Origin: Alitta virens
Lineage: Eukaryota > Annelida > Polychaeta > Phyllodocida > Nereididae
DNA length: 64,000 bases
Direction: 5' to 3'
Assembly: GCA_932294295.1 (NCBI GenBank)
Contig: OW028578.1
Coordinates: 34,432,685 to 34,496,684 of the forward strand
Part shown: positions 12,681 to 26,032 of the stretch, in pieces
Position numbering within the stretch: position 1 is the first letter of the stretch
How the letters are laid out: every line of letters starts with the position of its first letter
The notes under the pieces: model-generated
Database searches by the model: none
What the model saw: the letters and a program-made list of their open reading frames with translations, nothing else
Told to the model about the DNA's origin: nothing
Made by a program: the position numbers and the translations under genes

Positions 12681-13449
12681 AAAAATTTCGTAAAAAAAAA
12701 AAGAAAATTGCATAAAGCTTTAATTATACTTTGTTGATTGTACAATCATGGTTAATCATAATTATACACTTTGGCCTTTTTTGTTATTTTGCTTTTTGTT
12801 ACGATTACGCAAATTTGTTGTATCTTCATCAGCCTGTCATATCTTCTCTTATCTCACTCATGATTCATCAACAAAAATTATTTAGTGGGCTTTTGTTGAT
12901 CACCTACTTCGCAGAAAATAATCTTATCTTATAATATTGTGTGTTCATCCTTCTGTAGGGTTTTATTTATAAAAGATGACAAAAATTTATGTACAGACTT
13001 TTTGACGTCTTATTACAAAACGTGTTTTCAGTTTAGATTTAATGTGAAAAATGGAAGTGTGTAGTCAAATGGATTTTAGTGAAAATGTCGTGAAGAGTTT
13101 ATTGATAATTTCATCTTTAAATCTAGCACATAGAGGAACGATTTTACATTTTATTAGTTTGATTCTTTGTCATAATTGAAAGAATAGCTACCTAGGATAG
13201 TGTAGGTTCTGTATTTCAGTGCAAAAAGTTTACCGCCTTGGCTACAGACATCTCAGTTACACCGTCATATATCCAGGGGTGCGTCAAGAAGTTAAGATAC
13301 CACTCGTCCCTCGTAATATACTGATGTACATTTTCTGATGTTAAGGACAACCACTGTTTATCCATAGAATGGTGTAGATTCAATTATCTTGTTGTTCTGA
13401 GATGTTCAATGCCATTTACTTATCATAATCGTGAATAAAGATTTCTCGT

Positions 13450-14250
13450 AAAATATATTTCATTGTATGTTGACAAAGGCAGCATTAGAATTGACTATGG
13501 AAAAATATTGCTATGTAAATTTGTTTTGACTAATCTCAATTTCGAACCAATAATAAACACAGAAACACTGGTTTTATAATATTTACATGTATAGATCATT
13601 CTGTTGTCTTCATGTATTGGTACAACCTCATATTTGAATTTCAATAGATATAAATGTTTTTGTGTTTGTGTATTGTCTGTATAATTACAGGAATAAACAT
13701 TTATAGTTTAAATACTCTTGTATTTGTTTCATTATTTTGTGATTTTCCATGGATGTTAATTAAAAAAGTAGCATTTAAGCAGTATCCATTTTCTTCTTAT
13801 TTTATGGAAAGTTATAATGGATTTCATTGCTATTATTTTGCATAGATTGAGCTAGCTCCGATGAAAACTCAGTCGTCAGAGCAGCCACAGATGGCAGCTA
13901 AGCAAGATTGGCCCTACTGTTCGATACACTAACTATAGGCAAACTTGTGACCTGCAGACTGCCTGGGAACAATCCTGAGCTGGGCAATATGCAGTCCATA
14001 TATATCATAATTGCTGTGTTACTGTCTATCTCATCCATAATAAGGATGACAGTGTAAAATAAAGCAACTGTTACCCGGCAGCTCTCAGACGATTTAATAT
14101 ATATATATTTATGAAATATTCTTGCATAAGAACCACTTGCCAAATTCACAGGCCAAACAGTTAACTATAGCCTTATATCACAGACCAGCATATCAAATAT
14201 GTATACACTTAAAGCCAAATTGAAGGGCTCTTAGTTCATATGACACTGCA
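13450..14250. other. Intergenic, nothing recognised
   Basis: AT-rich sequence between the last plausible polyadenylation signal of the upstream gene and the foldback element. No exon, RNA gene or transposon end was identified. Confidence 0.4.
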
Positions 14251-14255
14251 GGTTG

Positions 14256-14390
14256 CCCATGGTATTGAGAAACCCCAATACTCCCCCGACAATATACTCC
14301 CCCGAGACTCAGTATATTCCCGAAGGGTCGAGGGAATTTACTGGTTGAGGGGGAGTATATCGGGGGATATACTGCATCAACCCATGGTAT
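14256..14390. mobile_element. Foldback (palindromic) element with a 10-bp target duplication
   Basis: The core at 14266-14380 folds on itself: the left arm contains ATACTCCCCCGA and AGTATATTCCCGA, and the right arm carries their approximate reverse complements (GAGGGAATTTACT, GGGGGAGTATAT). The core is bounded by the perfect 10-bp direct repeat CCCATGGTAT (14256-14265 and 14381-14390), which marks transposition. Related palindromes occur at 40761-40870 and 42241-42327. Confidence 0.75.
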
Positions 14391-14609
14391 GACCTCTTTA
14401 TCCCATGCCTAAGATTATTATTATTATTATATATATTTTAATATTAGTATACTCCCTTTTACAGCTAATGTTTCCCTTAATATCACTATTTATGATATTT
14501 TACATGTCAATAAAATCTATATATACTATACTACCTTTCCCTCTGTATATTCCTGGGAAAAGTCTTGTATAGGGGAGAAAATGCACCTAGGCATGAGATA
14601 ATAGCAGGA

Positions 14610-14719
14610 TGCCAAGTTCTGGAGTGGCGAGTTTCAGAGTGAAACAAATGCAAATTAAATATAGGAGTGAGACAGCAGCCAAATGAGTGAGACTCACTCT
14701 GAAAGAGTGAGACTTGGCA
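14610..14719. mobile_element. Short MITE with TGCCAAGT ends
   Basis: The ends TGCCAAGT...TTTCAGAGTGA and TCACTCTGAAA...ACTTGGCA are inverted repeats of roughly 25-30 bp with mismatches. The 110-bp element has no coding capacity. No clear target duplication was found. Confidence 0.6.
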
Positions 14720-15360
14720 TGTCTGAGTGTGTGAAAAACCATTTGCATGCTTGCAAGGTCTGAAAAGTAGGGATTTTATAGCCCGATGAACCCTTCCTCA
14801 TACTAGTCATAGAGTCGCCATTGGCGGTGATCAGCTAGCACTCACACAATATACATCTGGGTGGGGTGAGGCAGTGCTACTCTGTATTTAATTCAATAAT
14901 ATTATATCCTAAGACCTAACAAAATGGGTTTTTGGTGACAAGACACCAATTATAATTGTAAAACTTTGTGGTCGAAGGGTTTTGACATAAATGCGGTCAG
15001 ATTAAATCTCTTTGGTCAGACACGCCATGGCGCCAAATGAGCGTCACTTGGGAGCGGCCGGCAAATGTTGGCATATTTCAGTAGAATTATTCATTATCCG
15101 ACACATTTTTTTGGAGTTGGGCCCTGAATCAGTTTATTGCAGTTACAATCATTGAATCACAATGTCAACATCTGCTGTCTATCTTGTCAGTCAAGACTGA
15201 AAAACGTGACATAAATCACGTCGCGTCGTAATTGTAGCGTCGCGCCATTTTAGAAAGCGGCATTTGTAGTTCACTCCACTTACGCAAGATGGCTAAATTG
15301 ACTGAAAGCGACACCTCACGGAATGTAGAGAACGGGCACCTGCGCCTCGTTCTGATTATC

Positions 15361-15381
15361 TGTTTACGCATCCATAGCAAC
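15361..15381 (+). promoter_or_regulatory. Adjacent forkhead site and RFX X-box upstream of ODAD1
   Basis: TGTTTAC (15361-15367) is an exact forkhead consensus core. It abuts GCATCCATAGCAAC (15368-15381), which matches the X-box pattern RTHNYY-WT-RRNRAC at 13 of 14 positions, with a perfect right half. The pair lies about 60 bp upstream of the splice donor of the probable non-coding first exon. RFX factors and FOXJ1 are the known activators of motile-cilium genes, and the gene downstream is a motile-cilium gene. That the site works in vivo is inference. Confidence 0.6.
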
Positions 15382-15384
15382 ACT

Positions 15385-15442
15385 GAACTGGATCATTAGA
15401 TATAGAAAATTGGGATAACAACTATTGAACTGAGGAGTACAG
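15385..15442 (+). other. ODAD1: Probable ODAD1 first non-coding exon
   Basis: A good donor, ACAG|GTAAAT, occurs at 15442/15443. The coding exon opens with an acceptor (poly-T then TAG, 15950-15959), which leaves 14 nt of 5' UTR before the ATG at 15974. The start site is placed just after the X-box by inference. If transcription began upstream of about 15285, a short upstream reading frame from the ATG at 15290 would be included. Confidence 0.45.
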
Positions 15443-15973
15443 GTAAATAAGGCAATTTTACTATTAATGGTCCCAGTTTTATACTTTTATATTTTGATTG
15501 TATTAATTGATTATGAATTTTTGCTTAAAACAAAATAAATTATATAAGCCTATTATTAAAGGTGGGAACAATTGGAGCTCGATCTTCCAATCATGCCATA
15601 TAGCAGCTCATAGACATAGCTGATTATTCTGCACTATTTAGCTATCTATATAATGCAGTAATAATATATCATGTAAGATTTTACTGTGTCAATAAAAGCA
15701 TATATATAATAATTTGCAGGGGATGCCATTTAATGGCCTTAATTGTATGGTTAATAACTAGCAGTCTTTTTTTTTTCTTCTCAATTTGCAATCTCTGAAG
15801 TTACTGAGATAATTGGTTGAACAAGTGTCAATGTTCCTCAATCGTGCTCAGGAATCCCTTCAGTCCCACATCAATTCAAAACATGCCGATGGAAATAAAT
15901 ATTCATAATAAAAGGCAGAAAATTGGTGGACGTCATTTAATCTCATGATTTTTTTTTAGGAACAACCGGCAAA

Positions 15974-18900
15974 ATGCATCGCTCAAGATCAGCACGGTCG
16001 GACTACAGCGACACCGACCTTGATGGTTATGGAGAAAAGGAGCAGGAATTGGTCCGCGTGGAGCGACAATACAGAAACATGGAGAAGGATAGGAAAAATT
16101 ATGCCCAGGAATCACAAGACCTCATTGCCAAACAAAAGTATGTTCATAAAGGCCGGTCATTCCACAGAAATGGTGCACCCCCCCATCCCTCAACTTTCCA
16201 AAGTGATTACAACATGCGAAATGGTTTTAATAATATGAATATGGTATGAAGATGGGCAGACCAATGTTAAGATATAAATACACACAAGACATTTTTGCAG
16301 GAGCTCGAGTCGGTCATAACTGATATTTTTTTGGCTATTTTTGCTGTAAAAGTCAGCAAAAATGGCATGTCCCACACTTCATTTTATATCTCTTTACCCT
16401 ACTCAATGAATATAAGTAAGTTAGAAATCATTTATAATATTCACATAAGTATAAGCAGGAGACGTTGATTTTTTAACTCCTGAAGAAAATTATGAAATAT
16501 TTGCAGATATTTAAAGTAATTTTATTCATTTGTTTAAGTTTGTCCACGGAATCAATGTCCGTCCTGTTACCATGGTAATAAAATGCCACTGGATGAAAAA
16601 AAAGTTTGTGCACTTTTCAAGAGATGAAAGCACTGGTATGGGGGACTTCAGCTAGGACGTCCGTTTATCTTAATCATTTCGAATAATATTTTTTCAATTT
16701 TTAAAGAAATTAGTTTCTATTGGCAGGGGGTGTTTTTTATGCGCGTCATTCCTGTAACCAAGTTTAAAAGGAAACAATAATTCAAAATTGCTTTAAAGCA
16801 ATTCTGAAAGCACTCCATATTGCAAAATAGAATGGAAACTTCGGTAATATTGCCTGCATTTCCCCTTCAGATGTATCCCTAAAGGTCAACCCTGTTACTG
16901 TGCGTCCTTCCTGTTACCGTTGTATCTAAAATAGCAGGTCACATGGCCAACCAATATAAATATAAATGTTAAAAAATGTTGTGTTGTCATGTTACAACAC
17001 TGAAATGTATGAAAATTCATAATTTTGATGAATTCTTGAAAGATTGAAAATTTATTTTTTTTGCACTTGCCAAAAGTGCACCGTTTCTGTGGAATGACCC
17101 ATATATCATGTATATGTTGTTACTTAAATGGAGGTAATTTAGTATAAATATTTCAAATGTTATGGTAAATAACATCTTGAATCGAATCTTGAATCATTGT
17201 GACATCATACTGCTGTTTAATTGGCAATACATAACTATTCCCCATCAGAGGTTATTTAGATTTTTTGCTTTCCTATTATAAAACACAATACAGGCGCGGA
17301 TCCCGGAGCCCCCCCCCCCTCCCCCTCCTCCCCCTCCTCCCCCTCCTTCATGCGGCGCCAATTTTACATCGCTAAAATTGCCATCATTCAGAAAAATGCA
17401 CACTGCAGGTGTTTCTGTGGTGGCTACCCCCCCCCCCCCCTTTGTCTGAAATTTCTGGATCTGCCGCTGCATTGTATGACTCCCAAGAAAGCAAATTTCT
17501 AAATAATGACAAAAAAAAGTACCAAGAAAATACGTAGCCATCAAGGTATGGTGAATAAAATAACAAAAGTTGTTTAGTTTCATTCCACATAACTGTATAT
17601 TCATGCAAATATCATGAGCACTATAATGAGGTAGTACAATATTTATTTATTAATATGATTTATAATATATATGGCTTCAGACAAAGCCATTTCAGAGTCG
17701 TGTTACTTAATAATTAATGATTAAATCAATGAAGGTCCAATCTCTGTATCATGTATTTCTTTATCTTTATTTTAAAATAGTTTTTGCAATGACATTCCTC
17801 CAATAAAGAGCTCAGCTCTGTTTCCTAACAAGTTATATATATTTAATGATTTTCTTGTAGGAGAGAGATGTCCACTCTTCAGTCAGAAAGGGAAGAAGTT
17901 TTAAAAGAATTAAGATTAATCGAATCCGCGAGTAACCAAAACAAGGACGAGAGATTCGTTGAGGGATTGGGAGAACTCGGACGACAAAAGAGTGAGTCAA
18001 TTTGTTTGTTTGTTTGTTTCTTTCTCTTTTACTATCTTTAATTATTTCTTTCTTTCTGTCTGTTTTTGTTGTTTGTTTCTTTCCTTCTCTTCATTTCCTT
18101 TCGTTCTTACATTCCACACAGTGTGCCTGAAATAATAAACACATATTTATTTATAATAATAAACTACAGGATTAAAGAACGAGCTGCAGCAGGTCGAAAT
18201 TGCCACCGCAAAGCAATAAAACGCTGATTGGCTGTTGGTGTCTCAGTCACGCCTGTTACGCTGCTGCAAGGGGGGTCAGGCAACCCCCCCCCCCCCCCCC
18301 TGTGATGCATGACTGCACAGTGCACAGGGTTTGTTTACATTCATGGAGGGCTTCGGGCTGATACTAATGAGAAGTTTATTGCCAGTAGTTAGTGAGCTGA
18401 TAATGACAGATTCAGCAACAAATATGTGCATGGAAACTTATAACAGCAAAAACGTACTTCCATTGGCATTTAGAACATAGAACCAAATTCATGAATTTTT
18501 TTTAAATATTTGTTATTAATTCAGCATTATTGAATAGTTACAATCTATCTATCTATCTATCTACCTATCTGACTATCTATCTATCTATCTGACTATCTAT
18601 CTATCTATCTGACTATCTGTCTGACTATCTATCGATCTATCTACCTATCTATCTATCTACCCAACTATCTAACTATCTATCTATCCATTCATCTGTCTGT
18701 CTGTCTATATATCTATTCATCTGCTATCTATCTATCTAGCTATCTATCCATGGAGACAAGAGTCTACTCTTGTCTCCATGATCTACCAAACTATCTATCT
18801 ATCTTTTTTCTTTTTTTTGGTGTGATTTTCCTGTCTGAGGTCATATGAGCCCTGCTAGAAACTAGTGCATATCTTGGTTTGACTACTAGGAATTATATGA

Positions 18901-21900
18901 TTTTCCAGTTTGGACTGTATTGACAAGCATCACTGATAGGTCTGAACCTGTCATTCATTCAAGAAAACCTTTTCTCATTTTTCTATTTTGAAAACCTTGT
19001 AGGATCCAGATATGTAGACGAGATGAGTCAGTTGAAATACTGAGAAATATAATCATCCCAAAGCTTACCTCGGTAGTCGTAATTTGTTGCAACTAGACAC
19101 TTTTTACCTTTCTGGCTTCTTGGGGATTTTGGATCTTTGGCTTTGTACACTGAGGTGTGATGGCGTCCTACATTGGTATTCCAGTGAAGAATGGCCAGGT
19201 GTGCACGTACGGAATACTGTCGTTCTCCAAAAGCAATCCTTTTATTTTGAAAGATGTTCAAGGTGTTATTGAATGATTCGGTGTGGTAAGTGTCACAAGC
19301 TAGTCTATAGTCATTCAGATTCTTGTACAAAGTGCTGCTTGTAATAACACCCAGCAGCATTTTCTGTGCCTTTTTAGATTTTAATTGCATGCAACTATTT
19401 TCATGCTTCCCTTCAGTCCGACAACGGGATTCGGGAAAACAGCCTCTGTGTTTGCCCTGGTAGTGATCAAGAGCATTGACAAGAGCAGCTCTAAGTTTCT
19501 CTGCATTTCCATCACAATTTCTGACTGCCCAGTGAGCATAGGTACACATGGGCTCAGGTTTGTCCTTCAGCTGTTCATGCCAGGTCCTACCATGCTGGTA
19601 CTGAGGTCCATTTCCAATTTTATACACTGCTTTCTTGAAGGCCTTCGTGGCATGCCACAGGTCATTCTGGCTGGTAGCTGTGGTTGACTCGCGAATGAAT
19701 TTATTAATTGAAAGGTTTCTGTCATGAGCATGAACACTGATTGACACAGCTTGATCCTCAAAGTAGCTGTACATTCTTCGAGTTCCGATTGTTTCATGAC
19801 GCTGTGTTACAGAGTCATCCAGCTTGGTGACATGCTCATGGCGAAGGACTTTGTGAGTTTTTTTCCAAGGGCAACCACACTTGTGTCTTTAGAATTTTTT
19901 CGCCACCCATGCCTAGCATCAGTCTCTATGTCAATCACTCTATTGCTTTCTCCCTCCACTTGAACATCTTCCACACCTTGGTTATAACTTATTTCTTCTG
20001 TCCGAGCATCTAACTGGTTCTGTTCACTGGCCCTCATGGAAAAAACCTGGAAAAAGGGAAAAAGCATCAATTACAAATATGCCCAGACATGTCAAAAATA
20101 TGTCAGCAGGAATTTCCCTGATATAAAGAAAGCAAGAGGTTTTTATCTACCAAAAATCTCTCATACAGTCTCATTGTAACGGGTGTTTCAATAGCCCTAC
20201 ACTGACCCGAACAGGTGTTTTGTCTACAAACGTCTATTGTGTCTATGTATATAACTTCATTGCTTATTTGGGTTTGCTGAAGGAGTGATACAATGTCTGT
20301 TTGTCTGTCTCCTGACTTCATCAATTTCTTTTTCTTCAGTTTGTTTGAATAGCAATCAGCCATTTTTTATAAAAACTTTTTGCAATCAGCACCCACAAAA
20401 ATATAAATGAGTTAGTCCCCCAGTACTTCTTTTAATGACAATTACCAATCATGAGACTGCCATGCTACATCATAAATTGCAATAACACTACATGTGTGTT
20501 TTTGTATTATTTTAGCTTGTTAATTTGACTAAAATAGAATAGTTCATTTGAAAGAACTATAAACCTACAAAGACTTTAGCATTTTTTCTATAAATAGAGA
20601 ATATAGTGCTGAATGTATTTAATTCTTATTTTTCCATATCATTATGCAAACAATCAGTCAATTGTAATTTCCAAAGAAGGAAAGAAGTTTCAGTTATCCA
20701 AATGATTCGTCATAATGAACAAAAGCACTTGGAAGCTATTACCAAGGTGTTATAATGAGATTTCACTGTAATATTTTGTCAGAATTTATGAACACTGAAT
20801 AAGTTGAAAGGTCTAGAAAGGTGTCGGTCCGTCTTACTCTAAATTGTGTTACATAATCAAAGTACATGTATAGATTATGGCGCTCTAATTTTTGACACTG
20901 AAACTGAAATTATTTACTCTATGATCCCTCAGTTGAATATAAGCATGACAAGCATGCAGTTAATAGTTAGCTTCATTATTAGTGAAATGAATTCAGACTA
21001 TGTGAACTCCCAAAAAGGTAATTTCCCTAAAAGACAATTTCCATAACGGTCAGTGGAGACTTTTTGACTCATAATTACATCACCTACATTTTACAGTAAG
21101 TCAATTAGGCTGAATGCAAGATAATATAAAACTGACCAATAACCTTGCAACTTATATTCTCTTTATTGGTGCGGCTTAATTATCTTCCATAGTAGATTTT
21201 ACCATTAATTTTGAAAGTTTTATTTGTCACACTCTTTGCCATACTGTGGTGTAATATTTTTATGAAGTATTTACTCATGGTTTTTGTCATTTTTTTAAAC
21301 TATGAAATATGATTAGGCACATATTTTTTTGACAATAAGTCATGGTGCCATTTCAGGCCCGTAGCCAACCGCTGGGTCTTTTTCACGAAATAGTCGATTT
21401 TCACGGAAAGTTCTTTATATTTCCACCAGGTGGCTATGAAAGAATACTGCAATTCTATTGGCTGAAAATGTTCTTGCCCTTGGCTGTGATTAGCTGTAGC
21501 AAAGTGCATCCTAGCAGCAGTATTTTAGTTCATTTTAATGTATATTTGACATCTTATCGTTCGGTTGATTTCTGTTATTTTCCCGAGAAAAAAAAATCAG
21601 TTATTTATGATCTATTGTGTATGAAAAGAAAAACTAGTAATAAGAGGGGAAGAAAGACTTATGTCTTGCTGAATTCAGGGCTGTTCAATGAAAAGACTTT
21701 ATAGTATGTGTGTACATGTAACAAGTAAACAAGTTGGGTGGGTCGAATTAACCCCCCCCCCCCCCCTCCCCCACCCATTGGCTACGGGCCGGCATTTCAT
21801 TGCTGTCCTTAACCACACAATCACATCTTATTTGATGATTTAACTTTAACTTCAGAAACAACAGAAGAGCAGATTGAAGAGGAGTCCAACAAACAAAAAG

Positions 21901-24900
21901 AACTCGATGCGGAAATCAGACAATGGGAGAAGAAGATCCGAGATCAAGGGAAGAACATGGGAGGGGTTAATATGAGCAGTCAGCATACGTTGAAGACGAG
22001 AAAACAGGCGTCTAAGATTGAGAATCAACTGCAATTGGTGAGTTAGGCTAATTATAATATCTCCAGAGATATTCTCTGAAAACTAAAGAAGATTATCAAG
22101 ATTGAGAATCAACTGCAATTGGTGAGTTTTGCCAATAATAATATCTCTAGAGATATTCTCTGAAAACTAAAGAAGATTATCAAGATTGAGAATCAACTGC
22201 AATTGGTTAGTTATGCCAATAATACTATCTCTAGAGATATTCTCTGAAAACTAAAGAAGATGTTCAAGATTGAGAATCAAGTGCAATTAGTGAGTTAGGC
22301 CAATAATACTATCTCTAGAGATATTCTCTGAAAACTAAAGAAGATGTTCAAGATTGAGAATCAAGTGCAATTAGTGAGTTATGCCAATAATACTATCTCT
22401 AGAGATATTCTCTGAAAACTAAAGAAGATGTTCAAGATTGAGAATCAAGTGCAATTAGTGAGTTATGCCAATAATACTATCTCTAGAGATATTCTCTGAA
22501 AACTAAGGAAGATGCTCAAGATTGAGAATCAACTGCAATCGATGAGTCATGTCTAATGTTGAGAATCAATTAGAATTGGTGAGTCATACTATAACAATAT
22601 TTTGAGATATGCTGTGAAAACTACATGAAAATCAACTGCAATTGGTGGGTTATGCTTATAATAATGTCTCTGGAGATATTCTATGAAAACTAAAGAAGAT
22701 GCTCAATATTGTGAGAATCAGCTGCAATTGGTGAGTCATGCTAGTTGTAACATATGCTGCAAAATTAAAAGCACATCCAAGATGGAGAATCAATTGCAAA
22801 TGGTGAGTCATACCATGATAATAGCTAGAGATAATATTTAGGGTTATGCTGTAAGTAAGTGAAGTATTTATTCTGATTTGCAATGATACTTTTAATGAGT
22901 ACATTTTAGAATTCCAAAAAAAAAAAGTATATTTATGTAAATATAACTAGAATGATTGTTTAAAATTACTAGTGGGAAAAAAGCAAGTATGAGAGAAGAA
23001 AATTAAGCTAACACAAAGTTTGATGAAGAATATATCATGGTGAGACAAATGAGCCTGAACTGCTGATACAGTTTTTCAAAGTTGATTGCTGAGCCCTTCA
23101 CCATGATTGGCTAAAGCAAAGTGCATCCTAGCAGTATTTTAAGTGCATTTAATGTATATTTGACATCTCATCATTCATTTGATTTCTTTAGTTGCATGAG
23201 AAAGTTATATTGATTGAATTGATTAGTTATTATCTTCTATGTCTGAAAAGCAAAATGAGTAATAAGAGGAGAAGAAAGACTTGTGTCTTGTTGAATTCAG
23301 GGCTGCTCAGTGAAAAGACTATTGTTGGTGATTATGATAGAGAAATTTTCTTGATCTCGTAGTCAGGAAATATATGATACTCTTTTGTAATCCTTTGTCT
23401 TGTCTTTCAGGCCAACAACTCCTTCTGCAAAGCTCTGGAGAGGAATCGGGATCTTCGAGAACAAATCGACAGTCTGCGAGTCGAAAGAATTCGCTTCGAG
23501 AATCTGTTCAAGAAATTAGAAAAGGAATTAAAACAACTAAAACAGGAGATTGGAGAGACTATTGACCAGTCAAAATCAGCCTATGAATCAAGGTGAGTGG
23601 GACAGACAGGCAAATAAACAGACTCACAGACAGGTAGACATTGGGTTCAGTGAGGTGCCTTGTACTCATTGCCTATGCTGAAGCAAGTAAAAGATGCCAT
23701 GCATGGGGTAAATGTGTCACATGATGTGGATTAATGATGATGATGATGAAATGAATTTATTTGACCCAACTGTCAAAGGACACCCGTTTTGTCTCAATTA
23801 GGACGCTAGCATGGGTGCCTTGTATGTAAAAAAGCATATTGTGAACTATAGCGTGTTACACAGTACCATTTAGTTGACATGTATAGCAATCTCTTACTGT
23901 ACAATCAGTTTGGTATTTGTCCAAAAGCCAATCTTTTTATGTACAATTTATAGCCGATGTTACTATGTGTCTCTAGTTTTTCAAGTACATTGTTGGGAGT
24001 TTTGTTAAGAATAATTGGCAGTTGATTGATATCTGATGCTATTTTCAGCAAATTTATGTATTTACTTTATGTGTCAGGTATAATCTATTTCTTGAGTTGA
24101 ACTTATGGGTTTCTTGCTGATGCATACTTTTGAATGTGGGGATAAAATAATCCGGGAGGAGATTTTTTGTAAACTTATAATGAAAGATTAATAGTTTAAG
24201 TGTATATGTATCATTGAGTAATTGATGTTTTTGAAAAGTGGTTGTATTTGAGCATTATATAACATTATCTCATCATTATGTCTGCCTCTGGTAGCTGGTC
24301 ATAGAAGCTGTTTAAGCTTCAGATCAGTAGCATTTGGATATTGATATTAACGTTGGCAGATATGATAATGATCTCATAGTTAGGCAGCTAGACACAAAAG
24401 CTTTCACTAAGAGCAAGAAGTAATATAATACAATCTAGGAATATCTCTAAATATTCCTAGATACAATCAAGACCAAAGACATAGGATACTGACATCTAGC
24501 TGTGATATTCAGCTCACAGACACATCGAAGTAGATAAATATTCAAAAGGTTTCTTATTTCCGATGAATATTGACGGCCAATCAGGCAGCCATTGCCAGAT
24601 TAAACAAAATAATGATCAGAAATAACAGACATTTTTGGTGAAGTTCTTTCACTACATCAAAATGCAAATGTTATGTTTGTCTTATCAACAGAGAAGAGGC
24701 TCAAGCAAAAATGATTTTACTGAAAGAGAAATCGGACAAAGATATTCAACAACACAACGCCGAAATGAAAGAACTCCTTCGAATAATCGACCACGATCGG
24801 AAACTTCGCGATTTCATGAATTTGAAAGGAAGGGACCGTCCCGAAGATGCGCAGTTGGTCGCTTGGCGCCAAAGGAAAGGTACTTGAGCATGAACTATTA

Positions 24901-26001
24901 CAACTTTTCTTATATTGCTAATATGTTTTTTTTCCAAGGACCTATTCACAGATTGATATTGACAAACCCCAAATAAAGGCATGGAGGAGTTGGTATTCTA
25001 CAGATCCAGCCAACCACACTGATGGTACTTGTGTGAGCTCTTAAAAGCCCCAATGACTAAAGGGTGAATACTATAGAGTTGAGAAAGTCTCAAGAATGGC
25101 CTGTCTTGGGTGTAATTTTAAAGTTTACAGAATTTATTTCTAGTTGTGAAAGATAAATGTGAATAAAATAAATTATTATATTGAACAACAATAACAGTAA
25201 TGATGGTTAATTTGAAAACAATACTGTTATTTCATAAAATTAGTTATTCACAGCTCAGCAAAATAGTCATGAGTTTTATTTTCAATTTTTTTAATATCAC
25301 TCAAAATTCTAGTAGAGATAGGGGCAAAGGTTGTTTAAAAGTTATCGTCTCGATGTGCATTTTCAAATTCTGGAGAAAAAACTTTCAAAAATATAAAATT
25401 TACAATTTTGAAGTTTCATCGAGACTCCAATCGGCCATGCAAAATGTTGCCAATATATTCAAATCAGAAGCATTGTAATTTCAGTGAAGTGGCTAGCAGA
25501 GAATTATGTGCAGAGTAAGAGAATTGTTGTCTTTCACAAATATCACATTTTGAATTTTTCATCTTGCATTTCAGAGCTTGAATAAATAATGAGATATTAT
25601 AAATGAAATTTTTCATTATTTAGAGCAAATTTATCCATACAGGACAAGGGGTATAATATGCATCGTGATCATCTTGTGTTAAATGTGCAAAATATGGCTG
25701 GGATGTGTTTTATTTTATGGAATCTAAGGCAGATTCATAAAATGTCTACATATCTATCTATCTATCTATCTATATATCCATATTTCTATCTTTCTATCTT
25801 TCTATCTTTCTATGTATCTATGTATCTATATATCTATGTATCTATGTACCTATCCACCTATCTATCTAATCTACCTATCTTTATATCTATCTATCTATCT
25901 TTCTATCTGTCTACCTATCTATCTATATATCTATCCATTCATCTATCCATCCATCTATCTATCGATCTATCTATCGATCTAGCTATATGTCTATATATCT
26001 G

Positions 26002-26032
<31 letters not shown>

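Noticed and set aside
15290..15403. Short open frame starting AAGATGGC upstream of ODAD1
   Set aside because: It runs through the X-box to TAG and is probably upstream of the transcription start; kept only as a possible upstream frame.
17245..17604. 119-codon minus-strand frame with a poly-Gly stretch
   Set aside because: The Gly run is the C/T-rich tract of a MITE; no splice or domain support.
20690..20772. Possible pogo/Tigger end (reverse complement CAGTGAAATCTCATTATAAC) near the transposase relic
   Set aside because: No matching left end was found, so the element could not be delimited.
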